Part shown: positions 9,022 to 16,890 of the stretch, one piece after another
Position numbering within the stretch: position 1 is the stretch's first letter
How the letters are laid out: every line of letters begins with the position of its first letter
Source of the DNA: HKST-UBA85 sp035654775
GTDB lineage: Bacteria; Bacteroidota; Bacteroidia; Flavobacteriales; Flavobacteriaceae
Length of the DNA: 64,000 nucleotides
Assembly (NCBI GenBank): GCA_035654775.1
Contig: DASRWB010000022.1
Coordinates: 1 to 64,000 of the forward strand
Direction: 5' to 3'
The notes under the pieces: generated by a model
The model's input: only the letters and a program-made list of their open reading frames with translations
Database searches by the model: none
Told to the model about the DNA's origin: nothing
Made by a program: the position numbers and the translations under genes

Positions 9022-9678
9022 TTAAAGGGTTTTTACATACATGTTAGTCGTGACATCTTTTGAGATGGTGAGCGTTTGCTTGTGAAGTTCAATGGTCATG
9101 GAGGCGTCAAAAGCTTCTTTAGCAAGCACTTTAAAAGAAGTACCTAAGGCAATGTTATTTTTATCCAGGTATTGCAGGAATTCTACTGAGGAGTCTTTTA
9201 CCCCTACACAAACACAGGTGCTACCGGCATTTACTTTGGACAGCATAATCTTGTCGGTTTTTGAGATGTTTCCTTCCTTATCGGGAATGGGATCGCCATG
9301 AGGGTCGTGTGTAGGGAAATTCAAAAAAGCGTCCAGTCTGTTGGTCAGTTTTTCTGATTGAATGTGTTCCAATTGTTCGGCTACATCGTGAACTTCATCC
9401 CAAGTAAACTGAAGCTTATCCACCAAAAAAACTTCCCATAAGCGATGTTTTCGAATGACCGTTACGGCGGTGTTTTTTCCTTTTTCAGTAAGTACAACTC
9501 CTTGATACTTTTTGTAGTGCACCAGTTTTTTATCATCCAACTTTTTAATCATATCGGTCACCGAAGAAGCTTTGGTTTCCATTTTTTCTGCAATAGCGTT
9601 TGTACTTACTACCGTGGTACCAAAATTACCAAGGTGGTAAATCGCTTTCAAATAATTTTCTTCCGAAAAGGTTACCAT
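9022..9678 (-). CDS. DtxR/MntR family metal-dependent transcriptional regulator
   Basis: 218 residues. There is an N-terminal winged helix (FSEENYLKAIYHL, then a recognition region near TKASSVTDMIKKL), a dimerisation/metal-binding domain (HRLWEVFLVDKL, EVHDVAEQLEHI), the conserved FPTHDPHGDPIP stretch and a C-terminal FeoA/SH3-like domain. Such proteins bind DNA when loaded with Mn2+ or Fe2+ and repress metal uptake. It is upstream of a ZIP gene (1-nt gap) and divergent from a TonB receptor, with palindromes between. It is likely autoregulated and likely controls both sides. Confidence 0.93.
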   Translation of the reverse strand: MVTFSEENYLKAIYHLGNFGTTVVSTNAIAEKMETKASSVTDMIKKLDDKKLVHYKKYQGVVLTEKGKNTAVTVIRKHRLWEVFLVDKLQFTWDEVHDVAEQLEHIQSEKLTNRLDAFLNFPTHDPHGDPIPDKEGNISKTDKIMLSKVNAGSTCVCVGVKDSSVEFLQYLDKNNIALGTSFKVLAKEAFDASMTIELHKQTLTISKDVTTNMYVKTL

Positions 9679-9697
9679 TATGTATCTCTCTTTTCAG

Positions 9698-9705
9698 CAA
9701 ATATA
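9698..9705 (-). promoter_or_regulatory. TAnnTTTG -7 box of the DtxR-type regulator gene
   Basis: TATATTTG on the minus strand, 20 nt before the start codon. The perfect palindrome at 9715-9734 lies directly upstream, where a bound repressor would block RNA polymerase. Confidence 0.5.
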
Positions 9706-9714
9706 TAATATATT

Positions 9715-9734
9715 TTTATTTGCATGCAAATAAA
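9715..9734. promoter_or_regulatory. 20-bp perfect palindrome, candidate operator
   Basis: TTTATTTGCATGCAAATAAA is self-complementary over 20 bp, in the divergent region between the DtxR-type regulator and the TonB receptor. It overlaps the spacer of the regulator's promoter. Assignment to this regulator is an inference from position. Confidence 0.6.
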
Positions 9735-9735
9735 T

Positions 9736-9753
9736 ATTTAGTCTTATCTAAAT
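9736..9753. promoter_or_regulatory. DtxR/MntR-like box (ATTTAG-N6-CTAAAT)
   Basis: The inverted repeat ATTTAG-tcttat-CTAAAT resembles the TTTAG...CTAAA form of DtxR/MntR-family boxes. It sits 7 nt upstream of the TonB receptor -7 box (9761-9768), inside its promoter, a repressor position. Confidence 0.55.
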
Positions 9754-9760
9754 TTTATTT

Positions 9761-9768
9761 TACTTTTG
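9761..9768 (+). promoter_or_regulatory. TAnnTTTG -7 box of the TonB receptor gene
   Basis: TACTTTTG, 14 nt before the ATG at 9783. It directly follows the candidate metal-repressor box. Confidence 0.5.
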
Positions 9769-9782
9769 TATAAAAATGTCTT

Positions 9783-12038
9783 ATGCATAGATTCTTATTT
9801 ATACTTTTTATGTTCGTTTTTTCTCAATTTCAGGGACAAAACCATAGCACAGTAAGCGGTACGGTAACTGATGTAAATGGTCCTTTGCCTTTTGTTCATG
9901 TATTTTTAAAAAACACGTCCACAGGCACCCTTACCAACGAAAACGGCATGTACACGCTTACAAACATTCCTGAAGGTGCGTATACGCTCATGGTTTCTTC
10001 CACCGGATATAAAACTGTTTCTAAAACCTTAATTCTTTCGGGGACTGATCGTATGCTTAATTTTGAACTTGAAATTCAGGATTCTTTAGATGAGGTTGTT
10101 GTTACCGGCACCTTAAAACCCGTAAGTCGGTTGGAAAGTCCGGTGCCTGTAGAAGTATATTCTCCTACATTTTTAAAGAAAAACCCTACCTCAAATGTTT
10201 TTGAAGCTTTGCAAAACATAAACGGAGTGCGTCCGCAATTAAACTGTAATGTATGCAATACGGGTGACATACACATCAACGGACTGGAAGGTCCATACAC
10301 TTTGGTTCTTATAGACGGCATGCCTATTGTTAGCGGATTGTCCACTGTTTACGGACTTTCCGGAATACCAAACGCACTGATTGAACAAATTGAACTGGTG
10401 AAAGGTCCGGCTTCTTCCTTATACGGCAGCGAGGCCGTTGGTGGTTTACTAAATATAATTACCAAACTTCCCGAGCATGCTCCGCGTATTTCTGTTGACG
10501 GATTTATTACTGACTGGGGTGAAGTCAATGCCGATTTGGGTTTCAAAAGCAGGTTGGGGGAAACAGCAGATTTCTTGCTTGGCATCAATTATTACAACTA
10601 TACTGAACCGAAAGACAGCAACGCTGATAACTTTACAGATATTACTTTGCAAAACCGCATTTCCGTTTTTCAAAAATGGGCGTTTTCCCGAAAAAATCAA
10701 AAGAATTTTTCACTGGCCGGCCGGTATTTTTATGAAGACCGCTGGGGTGGAGAAATGCAATGGAACAAGAGTCACCGCGGAGGCAGTGCTATTTACGGAG
10801 AAAGCATATACACTTCACGTTTTGAGCTTATTGGCACCTATGATCTTCCGGTAAAAGAAAACCTGAAGTTACAATTTTCATATGCAGACCACGATCAAAA
10901 TTCGGTTTATGGAAACCTTTCTTACCTGGCACGGCAACGTATTACCTTTGGGCAGCTTATCTGGGACGCTACATCCGGCAATCACGATTTGCTAACGGGA
11001 ATTGCTTTAAGGCACACCTTTTATAATGACAACACTCCAGCAACGGCAACGGCAGACAAAACCACCATTCCTTCTGTTTTTATACAAGATGAAATTCTAT
11101 TGACCTCAAAGCAGCGTTTGCTTTTGGGTGCTCGTTTAGACTACCACACCAGCCACGGCACTCTTTTTACACCCCGAATAGCTTACCGATATAAACCCGG
11201 CACAAACGACATTATTCGGCTGAATGCAGGAACCGGTTTTCGGGTGGTCAACTTATTTACTGAAGAGCACGCCGCTCTTACCGGAGCCAGAGATGTAATT
11301 GTTACTGAACAATTAGAACCGGAACGTTCCTATAATCTTAATGTGAATTATTTAAAAAAAATCTATACTAAAAACGGAAGGCTTTTCACTTTAGATGCCT
11401 CAGCGTGGTATACGTATTTTACTCATGCCATTTTGCCGGATTACGACACCAACCCCAATGCCATCATCTACAGTAATCTGGACGGCTATGCCACTTCAAA
11501 GGGATTGAGCCTGACTTTGGAAGCAGTGTTTGCAAGCGGTATCACTGCATGGGTTGGGTTTACGTATCAAGATGTTTCGCAAACAAGGAATGGCATACGT
11601 TTAAAACAAATGTTAACCGAAAGTTTTTCGGGCACCTGGACATTGTCGTATAAAAACTATCCTACGCAACTCACACTGGATTATACTGGTAGCCTTTACG
11701 GTCCGATGCGGTTGCCTACTTTAGGCTCTTTAGACCCAAGAAGCGATACTTCACCGGTATGGAGCATTCAAAATGTCCAATTGCGTTATGAAGGGTTAGC
11801 GGCTTTTGAATTATACGGTGGTGTCAAAAACGTATTTAACTGGACTCCGGGAAAGCGAGAACCTTTTTTAATTGCCCGCGCACACGACCCGTTTGATGAA
11901 AATGTAAGTTACGATTCACAAGGAAACGTTCAGGTTACAGAAGAAAACCCATATGCCCTTACTTTTGACCCTTCGTATGTATATGCACCTCAACAAGGAC
12001 GGCGTGTTTTTGTGGGGTTGCGCTATACTTTAAAGTAA
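9783..12038 (+). CDS. TonB-dependent receptor, probable metal/metallophore uptake
   Basis: 751-residue outer-membrane receptor. In order: signal peptide (1-19), a CarboxypepD_reg-like beta-sandwich (about 22-98), TonB box-like DEVVVTGT (103-110), plug (about 115-235) with LVLIDGMPIV and VEIVKGP-like QIELVKGP, and a beta-barrel ending in an aromatic-containing strand (RRVFVGLRYTLK). The plug has a conserved-looking CNVC (C155, C158) just before GDIHINGLEG. The gene is divergent from a DtxR-type repressor with a box in the promoter, and next to feo and ZIP genes. This points to iron or another transition metal, possibly chelated. No SusD partner is present, which argues against a glycan system. 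Confidence 0.92.
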   Translation: MHRFLFILFMFVFSQFQGQNHSTVSGTVTDVNGPLPFVHVFLKNTSTGTLTNENGMYTLTNIPEGAYTLMVSSTGYKTVSKTLILSGTDRMLNFELEIQDSLDEVVVTGTLKPVSRLESPVPVEVYSPTFLKKNPTSNVFEALQNINGVRPQLNCNVCNTGDIHINGLEGPYTLVLIDGMPIVSGLSTVYGLSGIPNALIEQIELVKGPASSLYGSEAVGGLLNIITKLPEHAPRISVDGFITDWGEVNADLGFKSRLGETADFLLGINYYNYTEPKDSNADNFTDITLQNRISVFQKWAFSRKNQKNFSLAGRYFYEDRWGGEMQWNKSHRGGSAIYGESIYTSRFELIGTYDLPVKENLKLQFSYADHDQNSVYGNLSYLARQRITFGQLIWDATSGNHDLLTGIALRHTFYNDNTPATATADKTTIPSVFIQDEILLTSKQRLLLGARLDYHTSHGTLFTPRIAYRYKPGTNDIIRLNAGTGFRVVNLFTEEHAALTGARDVIVTEQLEPERSYNLNVNYLKKIYTKNGRLFTLDASAWYTYFTHAILPDYDTNPNAIIYSNLDGYATSKGLSLTLEAVFASGITAWVGFTYQDVSQTRNGIRLKQMLTESFSGTWTLSYKNYPTQLTLDYTGSLYGPMRLPTLGSLDPRSDTSPVWSIQNVQLRYEGLAAFELYGGVKNVFNWTPGKREPFLIARAHDPFDENVSYDSQGNVQVTEENPYALTFDPSYVYAPQQGRRVFVGLRYTLK

Positions 12039-12049
12039 GTTATCAGGAT

Positions 12050-12814
12050 TTAAAAGCCTCGTTCTTTTTGAAGGTTTTCATAGGCTTGTTGCACTTGCCT
12101 GAATTTTTCTTCAGCACCTTTGCGATGCTCTTCGCCTAAATGTATTAATTTATCCGGATGGTATTTTTTCACCATTTTTCGGTAGGCCGCTTTTATTTGT
12201 TCCGGGGTTGCATTTTTGTCTATTTCCAGCACTTTGTAGGCATTATCAACAGCATTAAAAAACATCGCTTTAATACTCTCAAAATCTTTTGGACTTATTC
12301 CCAGATAGCCGGAAATGGTATGGATTTGATTTACTTCGGCTTCACTTACATGATTATCGACCTTGGCGATGCCGAATAAAAAATGTAAAAGCTGCAAACG
12401 GGATGGATGGTCCATCATATGCTGTATTTGTAAACAGACCTGACGGGTTGCAATTTTTTGTTTGCTTATGGCTTTAAATAGCCTAAACGCATTGTTTGCA
12501 CGCTCTTTGCCATACATAGAAACAAACTGATTTCTTACAAAATCCAGTTCTCTTTGGTCCTGTTTTCCATCGGCTTTAATTACAATTGAAGACAAAATCA
12601 ATAAGCTTACTTCAAAATCGCCAGGTTGAGTTTGGGGTCTTTCTGTACGGTAGGCAGTATGTTTATGCCGGGTGTATGGCTCATTATACGAACGCCCGGT
12701 TTTTCCGTTTGCCATAGCGTCAACCACGCTGCCTAAGGCCAATCCAATTATAGCCCCAATGGGACCTCCAAAAGACCAGCCTACAGTTGCTCCAATCCAT
12801 TTAGAAAAATTCAT
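12050..12814 (-). CDS. TerB and DnaJ domain protein (DjlA-like co-chaperone)
   Basis: 254 residues. A Gly-rich hydrophobic N-terminus (about 8-32) is followed by a TerB-like helical domain (about 65-185) and a C-terminal J domain (about 192-254) with the HPD motif (KYHPDKL). The order matches DjlA, a membrane-tethered DnaJ protein that stimulates DnaK ATPase. Here the N-terminus resembles a glycine-zipper rather than a classic TM anchor. It is a single gene, convergent with the TonB receptor (11-nt gap), with a TATATTTG box at 12834-12841. Confidence 0.88.
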   Translation of the reverse strand: MNFSKWIGATVGWSFGGPIGAIIGLALGSVVDAMANGKTGRSYNEPYTRHKHTAYRTERPQTQPGDFEVSLLILSSIVIKADGKQDQRELDFVRNQFVSMYGKERANNAFRLFKAISKQKIATRQVCLQIQHMMDHPSRLQLLHFLFGIAKVDNHVSEAEVNQIHTISGYLGISPKDFESIKAMFFNAVDNAYKVLEIDKNATPEQIKAAYRKMVKKYHPDKLIHLGEEHRKGAEEKFRQVQQAYENLQKERGF

Positions 12815-12997
12815 ACGCCTATTTTAAAGGGTTCAAATATAGTATATTATTTGTTTTTATCTTGCCCTATGTCTTGTCATTGAAACGTTTTTTATTCTGT
12901 TATTCATTGGGTTTTCACCTTCTAAAATAAAGTAATTAGCGTGGTGTTTAAAGGGCTAAATTCATGTTAACTAACCCTTGTTGCGTATTTAATTTGC

Positions 12998-13005
12998 TAT
13001 CTTTG
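12998..13005 (+). promoter_or_regulatory. promoter of the bacilliredoxin gene
   Basis: TATCTTTG as the -7 box, with TTG at 12978-12980 as a -33 element (17-nt gap). It lies 34 nt before the ATG and is one of the better matches to the Bacteroidota consensus in the window. Confidence 0.6.
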
Positions 13006-13039
13006 CAAAACATAAATTAACCTTAAGAAAAAACAAGAT

Positions 13040-13450
13040 ATGTATCCAGCAGAATTAGTAAAGCCTATGCGCGAAGATTTAACGGCAGTAGGTTTTGAAG
13101 AATTACATACCGCTGAAGCCGTAGACCGCGCTTTGGCGAAAGAAGGCACCACGCTACTCGTTGTAAACTCAGTTTGTGGTTGTGCGGCAGCCAATGCAAG
13201 ACCGGGAGCACGTCTAAGTTTACAAAACACAAAGCGTCCGGATCATTTAGTAACCGTATTTGCAGGTGTAGACCGTGAAGCTACCGAGAAGGCAAGAACC
13301 TATATGATTCCGTTTCCTCCGAGTTCTCCGAGTATGGCACTATTTAAAGACGGCGAACTGGTACACATGCTGGAAAGACATCATATTGAAGGTCGTCCGG
13401 CAGAGTTAATTGCAGAAAATCTGGCCGACGCCTATAATGCACATTGTTAA
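13040..13450 (+). CDS. BrxA/BrxB family bacilliredoxin (YphP/YqiW)
   Basis: 136-residue thioredoxin-fold protein with the CGC active site (Cys46-Gly-Cys48) in NSVCGCAAANARPG, diagnostic for the family. In Firmicutes, BrxA/B remove bacillithiol from oxidised proteins. Many Bacteroidota carry this gene, so a comparable low-molecular-weight thiol redox role is likely. It is monocistronic: its own promoter is upstream and a strong terminator follows at 13471-13497. Confidence 0.95.
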   Translation: MYPAELVKPMREDLTAVGFEELHTAEAVDRALAKEGTTLLVVNSVCGCAAANARPGARLSLQNTKRPDHLVTVFAGVDREATEKARTYMIPFPPSSPSMALFKDGELVHMLERHHIEGRPAELIAENLADAYNAHC

Positions 13451-13470
13451 ATATTATTTCAACTATTTTC

Positions 13471-13497
13471 AAAGCCACTTATTTTGTGGCTTTTTTT
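13471..13497 (+). terminator. intrinsic terminator of the bacilliredoxin gene
   Basis: AAAGCCAC / GTGGCTTT, an 8-bp perfect stem with a 7-nt loop followed by TTTT on the plus strand, 21 nt after the stop codon. Confidence 0.85.
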
Positions 13498-13530
13498 ATG
13501 CTTCATTTATTTTGCTAGCCTTATTTTTGT

Positions 13531-14286
13531 ATGATGACTAAGCTATTTTCATACCCGTTAACCACGCTTTACTATTTATGCTTTGGGACAATTTTGCTGC
13601 TGTTTCATGCATTACAATGGGTGTGTTTTAATGTTTTTGGTTACCGCGCTCATAAAATAAGCGTGGATTGGTTACAGTTTTTTATCATGCGTTGCCTCAA
13701 CATTCTCGGCACAAGGTTTCGTTTTAACAATGCCTATTCTATTCCAAAAAACACCCCGCTTATTGTTGTTTCCAATCATCAAAGCATGTATGATATTCCT
13801 CCTTTAATCTGGTATTTCAGAAAGCATCACCCTAAATTTATAAGTAAAAAAGAGCTTGGCAAGGGAATTCCCAGTGTATCTTATAATTTAAGACATGGCG
13901 GTTCAGTTCTTATAGACAGAAAAGACGGACTGAAATCGCTGAATGAAATTAAAGCCTTTGCTAAAAAAGTAGCTAAAAACAACTGGACTGCAGTTATTTT
14001 TCCCGAAGGTACACGAAGCCGAAACGGAGCGCCAAAGCCCTTTAAAGAAAAAGGGTTAAAAACGCTATTTGCACATATGCCAGAAGCCGTAGTTGTCCCC
14101 GTAAGCATAAACAACTCCTGGAAACTTTTAAAATACGGAAAATTTCCTATGGGTTTAGGTGTGCCCTTAACCTTTACCATACATCAACCGATACCCTTGG
14201 CTACAGCCGACACAGCACAGCTTGTTCAGCAATTGGAAACCACTATTACTAAAGCCCTTATTTATGACAAATCCAACCCTGATTGA
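13531..14286 (+). CDS. 1-acyl-sn-glycerol-3-phosphate acyltransferase (PlsC family)
   Basis: 251-residue membrane acyltransferase that makes phosphatidic acid. An N-terminal TM segment (about 10-32) is followed by the catalytic HX4D motif NHQSMYD (His83, Asp88) and FPEGTRSR (157-164), which binds the glycerol phosphate. A TATTTTTG box at 13522-13529 almost touches the ATG, so either the mRNA is leaderless or the box is fortuitous. The next gene's start lies inside the 3' end. A second PlsC-type protein lies at 37.0-37.8 kb. Confidence 0.92.
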   Translation: MMTKLFSYPLTTLYYLCFGTILLLFHALQWVCFNVFGYRAHKISVDWLQFFIMRCLNILGTRFRFNNAYSIPKNTPLIVVSNHQSMYDIPPLIWYFRKHHPKFISKKELGKGIPSVSYNLRHGGSVLIDRKDGLKSLNEIKAFAKKVAKNNWTAVIFPEGTRSRNGAPKPFKEKGLKTLFAHMPEAVVVPVSINNSWKLLKYGKFPMGLGVPLTFTIHQPIPLATADTAQLVQQLETTITKALIYDKSNPD

Positions 14287-14920
14287 AAAGACCATTGCTT
14301 TTGTAAAAAGTGAATTACTAAACGCCGAAGCCGGTCATGACTGGTTTCATACCCAGCGTGTATATAACAATGCTTTACTCATTGCTAAAAACGAGGTTGT
14401 AAACCGGGAAGTGGTACAGCTAGCCGCTCTGCTTCATGACATTGCAGACAGTAAATTTCACAACGGCGACGAAACTATTGGCCCCAGAAAGGCCGGAGCG
14501 TTTTTAACTTCACAACAAGTATCTTCAGAAATTACTGCACATGTGGTTGCTATTATTAGCACCATGTCATACCGCAACTCTCTGGATAACTCCTCAACTT
14601 TTCATTCCAAAGAATTGGAAGTCGTACAGGATGCTGACAGGCTGGATGCCATAGGAGCTATCGGGATTGCAAGAGCATTTCATTATGGAGGTTATAAAAA
14701 CCGAAGCATTTACCATCCTGATATCCCTCCGAAATCCGACATGACTCCGGCAGAATACAAAACACAAGTTTCTCCTACCCTAAATCATTTTTATGAAAAA
14801 TTATTGTTATTAAAAGAAAAAATGAACACCTCAACAGGTAAAAAGCTAGCGGAAAAAAGGCATCAATTTATGCTGGACTATCTGGAACAGTTTTTTAATG
14901 AATGGAACGGCAAAGTTTAA
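14264..14920 (+). CDS. HD domain phosphohydrolase (YedJ-like)
   Basis: About 218 residues from the ATG at 14264. The longer open frame from 14222 would add 14 residues with no support. HD-domain metal ligands are visible: an early His in GHDWFHTQRV, the HD pair in LLHDIADSK, and a later Asp in VQDADRLDAIGAIG. The pattern matches the predicted HD hydrolases related to E. coli YedJ, which act on nucleotides or other phosphate esters. The substrate is unknown. It overlaps the acyltransferase gene by 23 nt, so it is translationally coupled. Confidence 0.9.
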   Translation: MTNPTLIEKTIAFVKSELLNAEAGHDWFHTQRVYNNALLIAKNEVVNREVVQLAALLHDIADSKFHNGDETIGPRKAGAFLTSQQVSSEITAHVVAIISTMSYRNSLDNSSTFHSKELEVVQDADRLDAIGAIGIARAFHYGGYKNRSIYHPDIPPKSDMTPAEYKTQVSPTLNHFYEKLLLLKEKMNTSTGKKLAEKRHQFMLDYLEQFFNEWNGKV

Positions 14921-14921
14921 G

Positions 14922-15995
14922 TTAAAAAAGTTTCATTTGTCCATTTTTATACTGTTCGTGTAGTGAAGTGTTAAGCTTGGGCATCATTTTGTTTTTAAAA
15001 TACTTTCGTTTTGCCAGGGCTACCGTTAAATTAATATTTTCGGCTATTTTTCCTTCGCCACGCATGCGGGTACCAAAGCGCGAATCGCCAAGAGTTCCTC
15101 CATGGCAATCGGCAATTTGATTGAGTACCTTTTCCGCGCTATCGGGCATGGTTTTATGTATCCATTCCGTAAAAATTTCTTCTATTGCTCCGTTTAATCT
15201 TACTATAGTATGTGCGATACTCAATGCCCCAAGTGTGGCTACTTTTTTTGCCAAAGGCAAAATTTCATGTGCATTTATTGAAGGAATTATTGGAGCCAGC
15301 ATCACATTTACAGGAATCTGGTTTTGAGCGAGTATTTTTACCGTTTCCATCCGTTTGGCAATTGTTGCTGTTCGAGGTTCTAAAAAACGACGGGTTTCTT
15401 CAAACTGTGAAGTTATGGAAATATTTACCGCTATTAAATTGTCTTTTTGAAGTTCTTTTAATATTTCCAAATCCCTTAATATCATTGCGTTTTTGGTTAT
15501 AATCGCCACAGGATGTTTATACTTTAAAAACACTTCTAAACACTTTTTTGTAATTTCCAGTTTTTTTTCCACCGGTTGATAACAATCGGTATTACCTGAA
15601 AGAACTATAGGATGTGCTTTCCAGCTTTTCTTTTTCAGCAGAGATTCCAGTAGTTTAGGCGCATTTTTTTTTACGAGAATCCGTCTTTCAAAGTCCAATC
15701 CGGCGCTGTAACCCCAAAACTCGTGACTGTTTCTGGCATAACAGTAAATGCATCCGTGCTCGCAACCCTGATAAGGGTTCATGGAATACATCATGCCTAC
15801 ATCGGGACTTTTCACTTTGTTTACGATGGTTTTGGGAAACACCTCCAGGAATTGTGTAGTGTTGTTGTCGGGTATTTCTTCTTCTTTTCTGCAATATTCC
15901 AAAAATTCCGAAAGCACTTCGTGCCGATGCTCGAAAAATTTGTTAGGTGTATTGTGTTGTGCACCACGTCCTTTTATAAAAGGCTTGGAATTCAT
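14922..15995 (-). CDS. PA0069-family radical SAM protein
   Basis: 357 residues. The [4Fe-4S]/SAM motif is CEHGCIYC (Cys78, Cys82, Cys85) within NPYQGCEHGCIYCYAR. With the following HEFWGYSAGLDFERRI, it marks the SplB-related PA0069 family. SplB repairs the spore photoproduct, but these non-sporulator homologs have no established reaction. The gene stands alone on the minus strand, convergent with the HD gene (1-nt gap). Confidence 0.9.
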   Translation of the reverse strand: MNSKPFIKGRGAQHNTPNKFFEHRHEVLSEFLEYCRKEEEIPDNNTTQFLEVFPKTIVNKVKSPDVGMMYSMNPYQGCEHGCIYCYARNSHEFWGYSAGLDFERRILVKKNAPKLLESLLKKKSWKAHPIVLSGNTDCYQPVEKKLEITKKCLEVFLKYKHPVAIITKNAMILRDLEILKELQKDNLIAVNISITSQFEETRRFLEPRTATIAKRMETVKILAQNQIPVNVMLAPIIPSINAHEILPLAKKVATLGALSIAHTIVRLNGAIEEIFTEWIHKTMPDSAEKVLNQIADCHGGTLGDSRFGTRMRGEGKIAENINLTVALAKRKYFKNKMMPKLNTSLHEQYKNGQMKLF

Positions 15996-16066
15996 TGTAA
16001 AACGGTTAAAAACTAATAGTAAAAGATGTTCTTATTAAAATACAACATTATTTCAAACTCCAATGT

Positions 16067-16097
16067 AAACGAAAAAACAAAATGTGTTTTTTCGTTT
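16067..16097 (-). terminator. hairpin downstream of the enoyl-CoA hydratase gene
   Basis: A 13-bp perfect inverted repeat (AAACGAAAAAACA / TGTTTTTTCGTTT, 5-nt loop), 10 nt after the stop codon. The stem is AT-rich and its arm supplies the U-tract, consistent with an intrinsic terminator. Confidence 0.7.
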
Positions 16098-16107
16098 CTC
16101 TAAAAAA

Positions 16108-16890
16108 TCAAATGCCTTTGAATTCCGGTTTTCTTTTTTCCAGAAAGGCTGTAGTTCCTTCTTTAAAATCTGCTGTTCCGAAGCAATTCCCGAAGGCTTC
16201 AATTTCGGTTTGGAACCCGTTAATGCCTTCTGTAAAATTTGCATTTACAGCCTGAATTGCTGCTGCTATGGCGGCAGGAGAATTTTTTATGATTTTAGCG
16301 GCAATTTTCTCAGCAGTTGATTTAAGTTCTTCCGGCGAAGTGACATGATTGACCAATCCGTAATTAAGTGCGGTTTGAGCATCTATCATACCGGCAGTCA
16401 TAATCATTTCCATGGCGCGACCTTTCCCTACAAGCTGAGGCAACCGTTGTGTTCCTCCGTATCCCGGAATGACACCTAGCGACACTTCAGGCAGCCCCAT
16501 TTTGGCATTGTTGCTCGCCAGTCTGAAATGACAAGCCATAGCAAGTTCCAATCCGCCACCTAAAGCAAAGCCATTAATCAATGCCACTACAGGCGTGGCT
16601 AAATTTTCAACAAAGTCAAACAGCAGTTCTTGTCCTTTTTGTGCCAGTTGCTTTCCGTTTTTTACATCAAAATGGGCAAACTCACTAATATCGGCACCGG
16701 CAACAAAGGCTTTTTCTCCACTTCCGGTAAGTAAAATCACTTTGGTATTTTTGTCATCATCGGCGTGCTGAAAGGCTTGATGTAGTTCCTGAATGGTGTC
16801 TTTATTCAACGCGTTGAGTTTATCGGGTCGGTTGATGGTAATAGTTGTTATTTCACCGGTGGTTTGAAATAGGATGTTTTTATAATTCAT
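16108..16890 (-). CDS. enoyl-CoA hydratase/isomerase family protein
   Basis: 260-residue crotonase-fold enzyme. AFVAGADISEF forms part of the oxyanion hole. Both catalytic Glu of true hydratases are present, in GGGLELAMAC and LPEVSLGVIPGYGGTQRL. It probably hydrates trans-2-enoyl-CoA in fatty-acid or short-chain acyl-CoA degradation. Its ATG overlaps the stop of the upstream histidine kinase by 4 nt, an unusual pairing for a metabolic enzyme. No other beta-oxidation gene is adjacent. Confidence 0.92.
   Translation of the reverse strand: MNYKNILFQTTGEITTITINRPDKLNALNKDTIQELHQAFQHADDDKNTKVILLTGSGEKAFVAGADISEFAHFDVKNGKQLAQKGQELLFDFVENLATPVVALINGFALGGGLELAMACHFRLASNNAKMGLPEVSLGVIPGYGGTQRLPQLVGKGRAMEMIMTAGMIDAQTALNYGLVNHVTSPEELKSTAEKIAAKIIKNSPAAIAAAIQAVNANFTEGINGFQTEIEAFGNCFGTADFKEGTTAFLEKRKPEFKGI

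Noticed and set aside
10831..10850. TTGGCAC resembling a sigma-54 -24 element
   Set aside because: No TTGC at the required spacing, and it is inside a coding region.
10477..10854. 125-codon ORF in another frame inside the TonB receptor
   Set aside because: The receptor frame continues through it with family motifs on both sides.
13522..13529. TATTTTTG box as promoter of the first PlsC-type gene
   Set aside because: It ends 1 nt before the ATG, so transcription would start at or after the start codon. Noted in the gene entry but not listed as a promoter.
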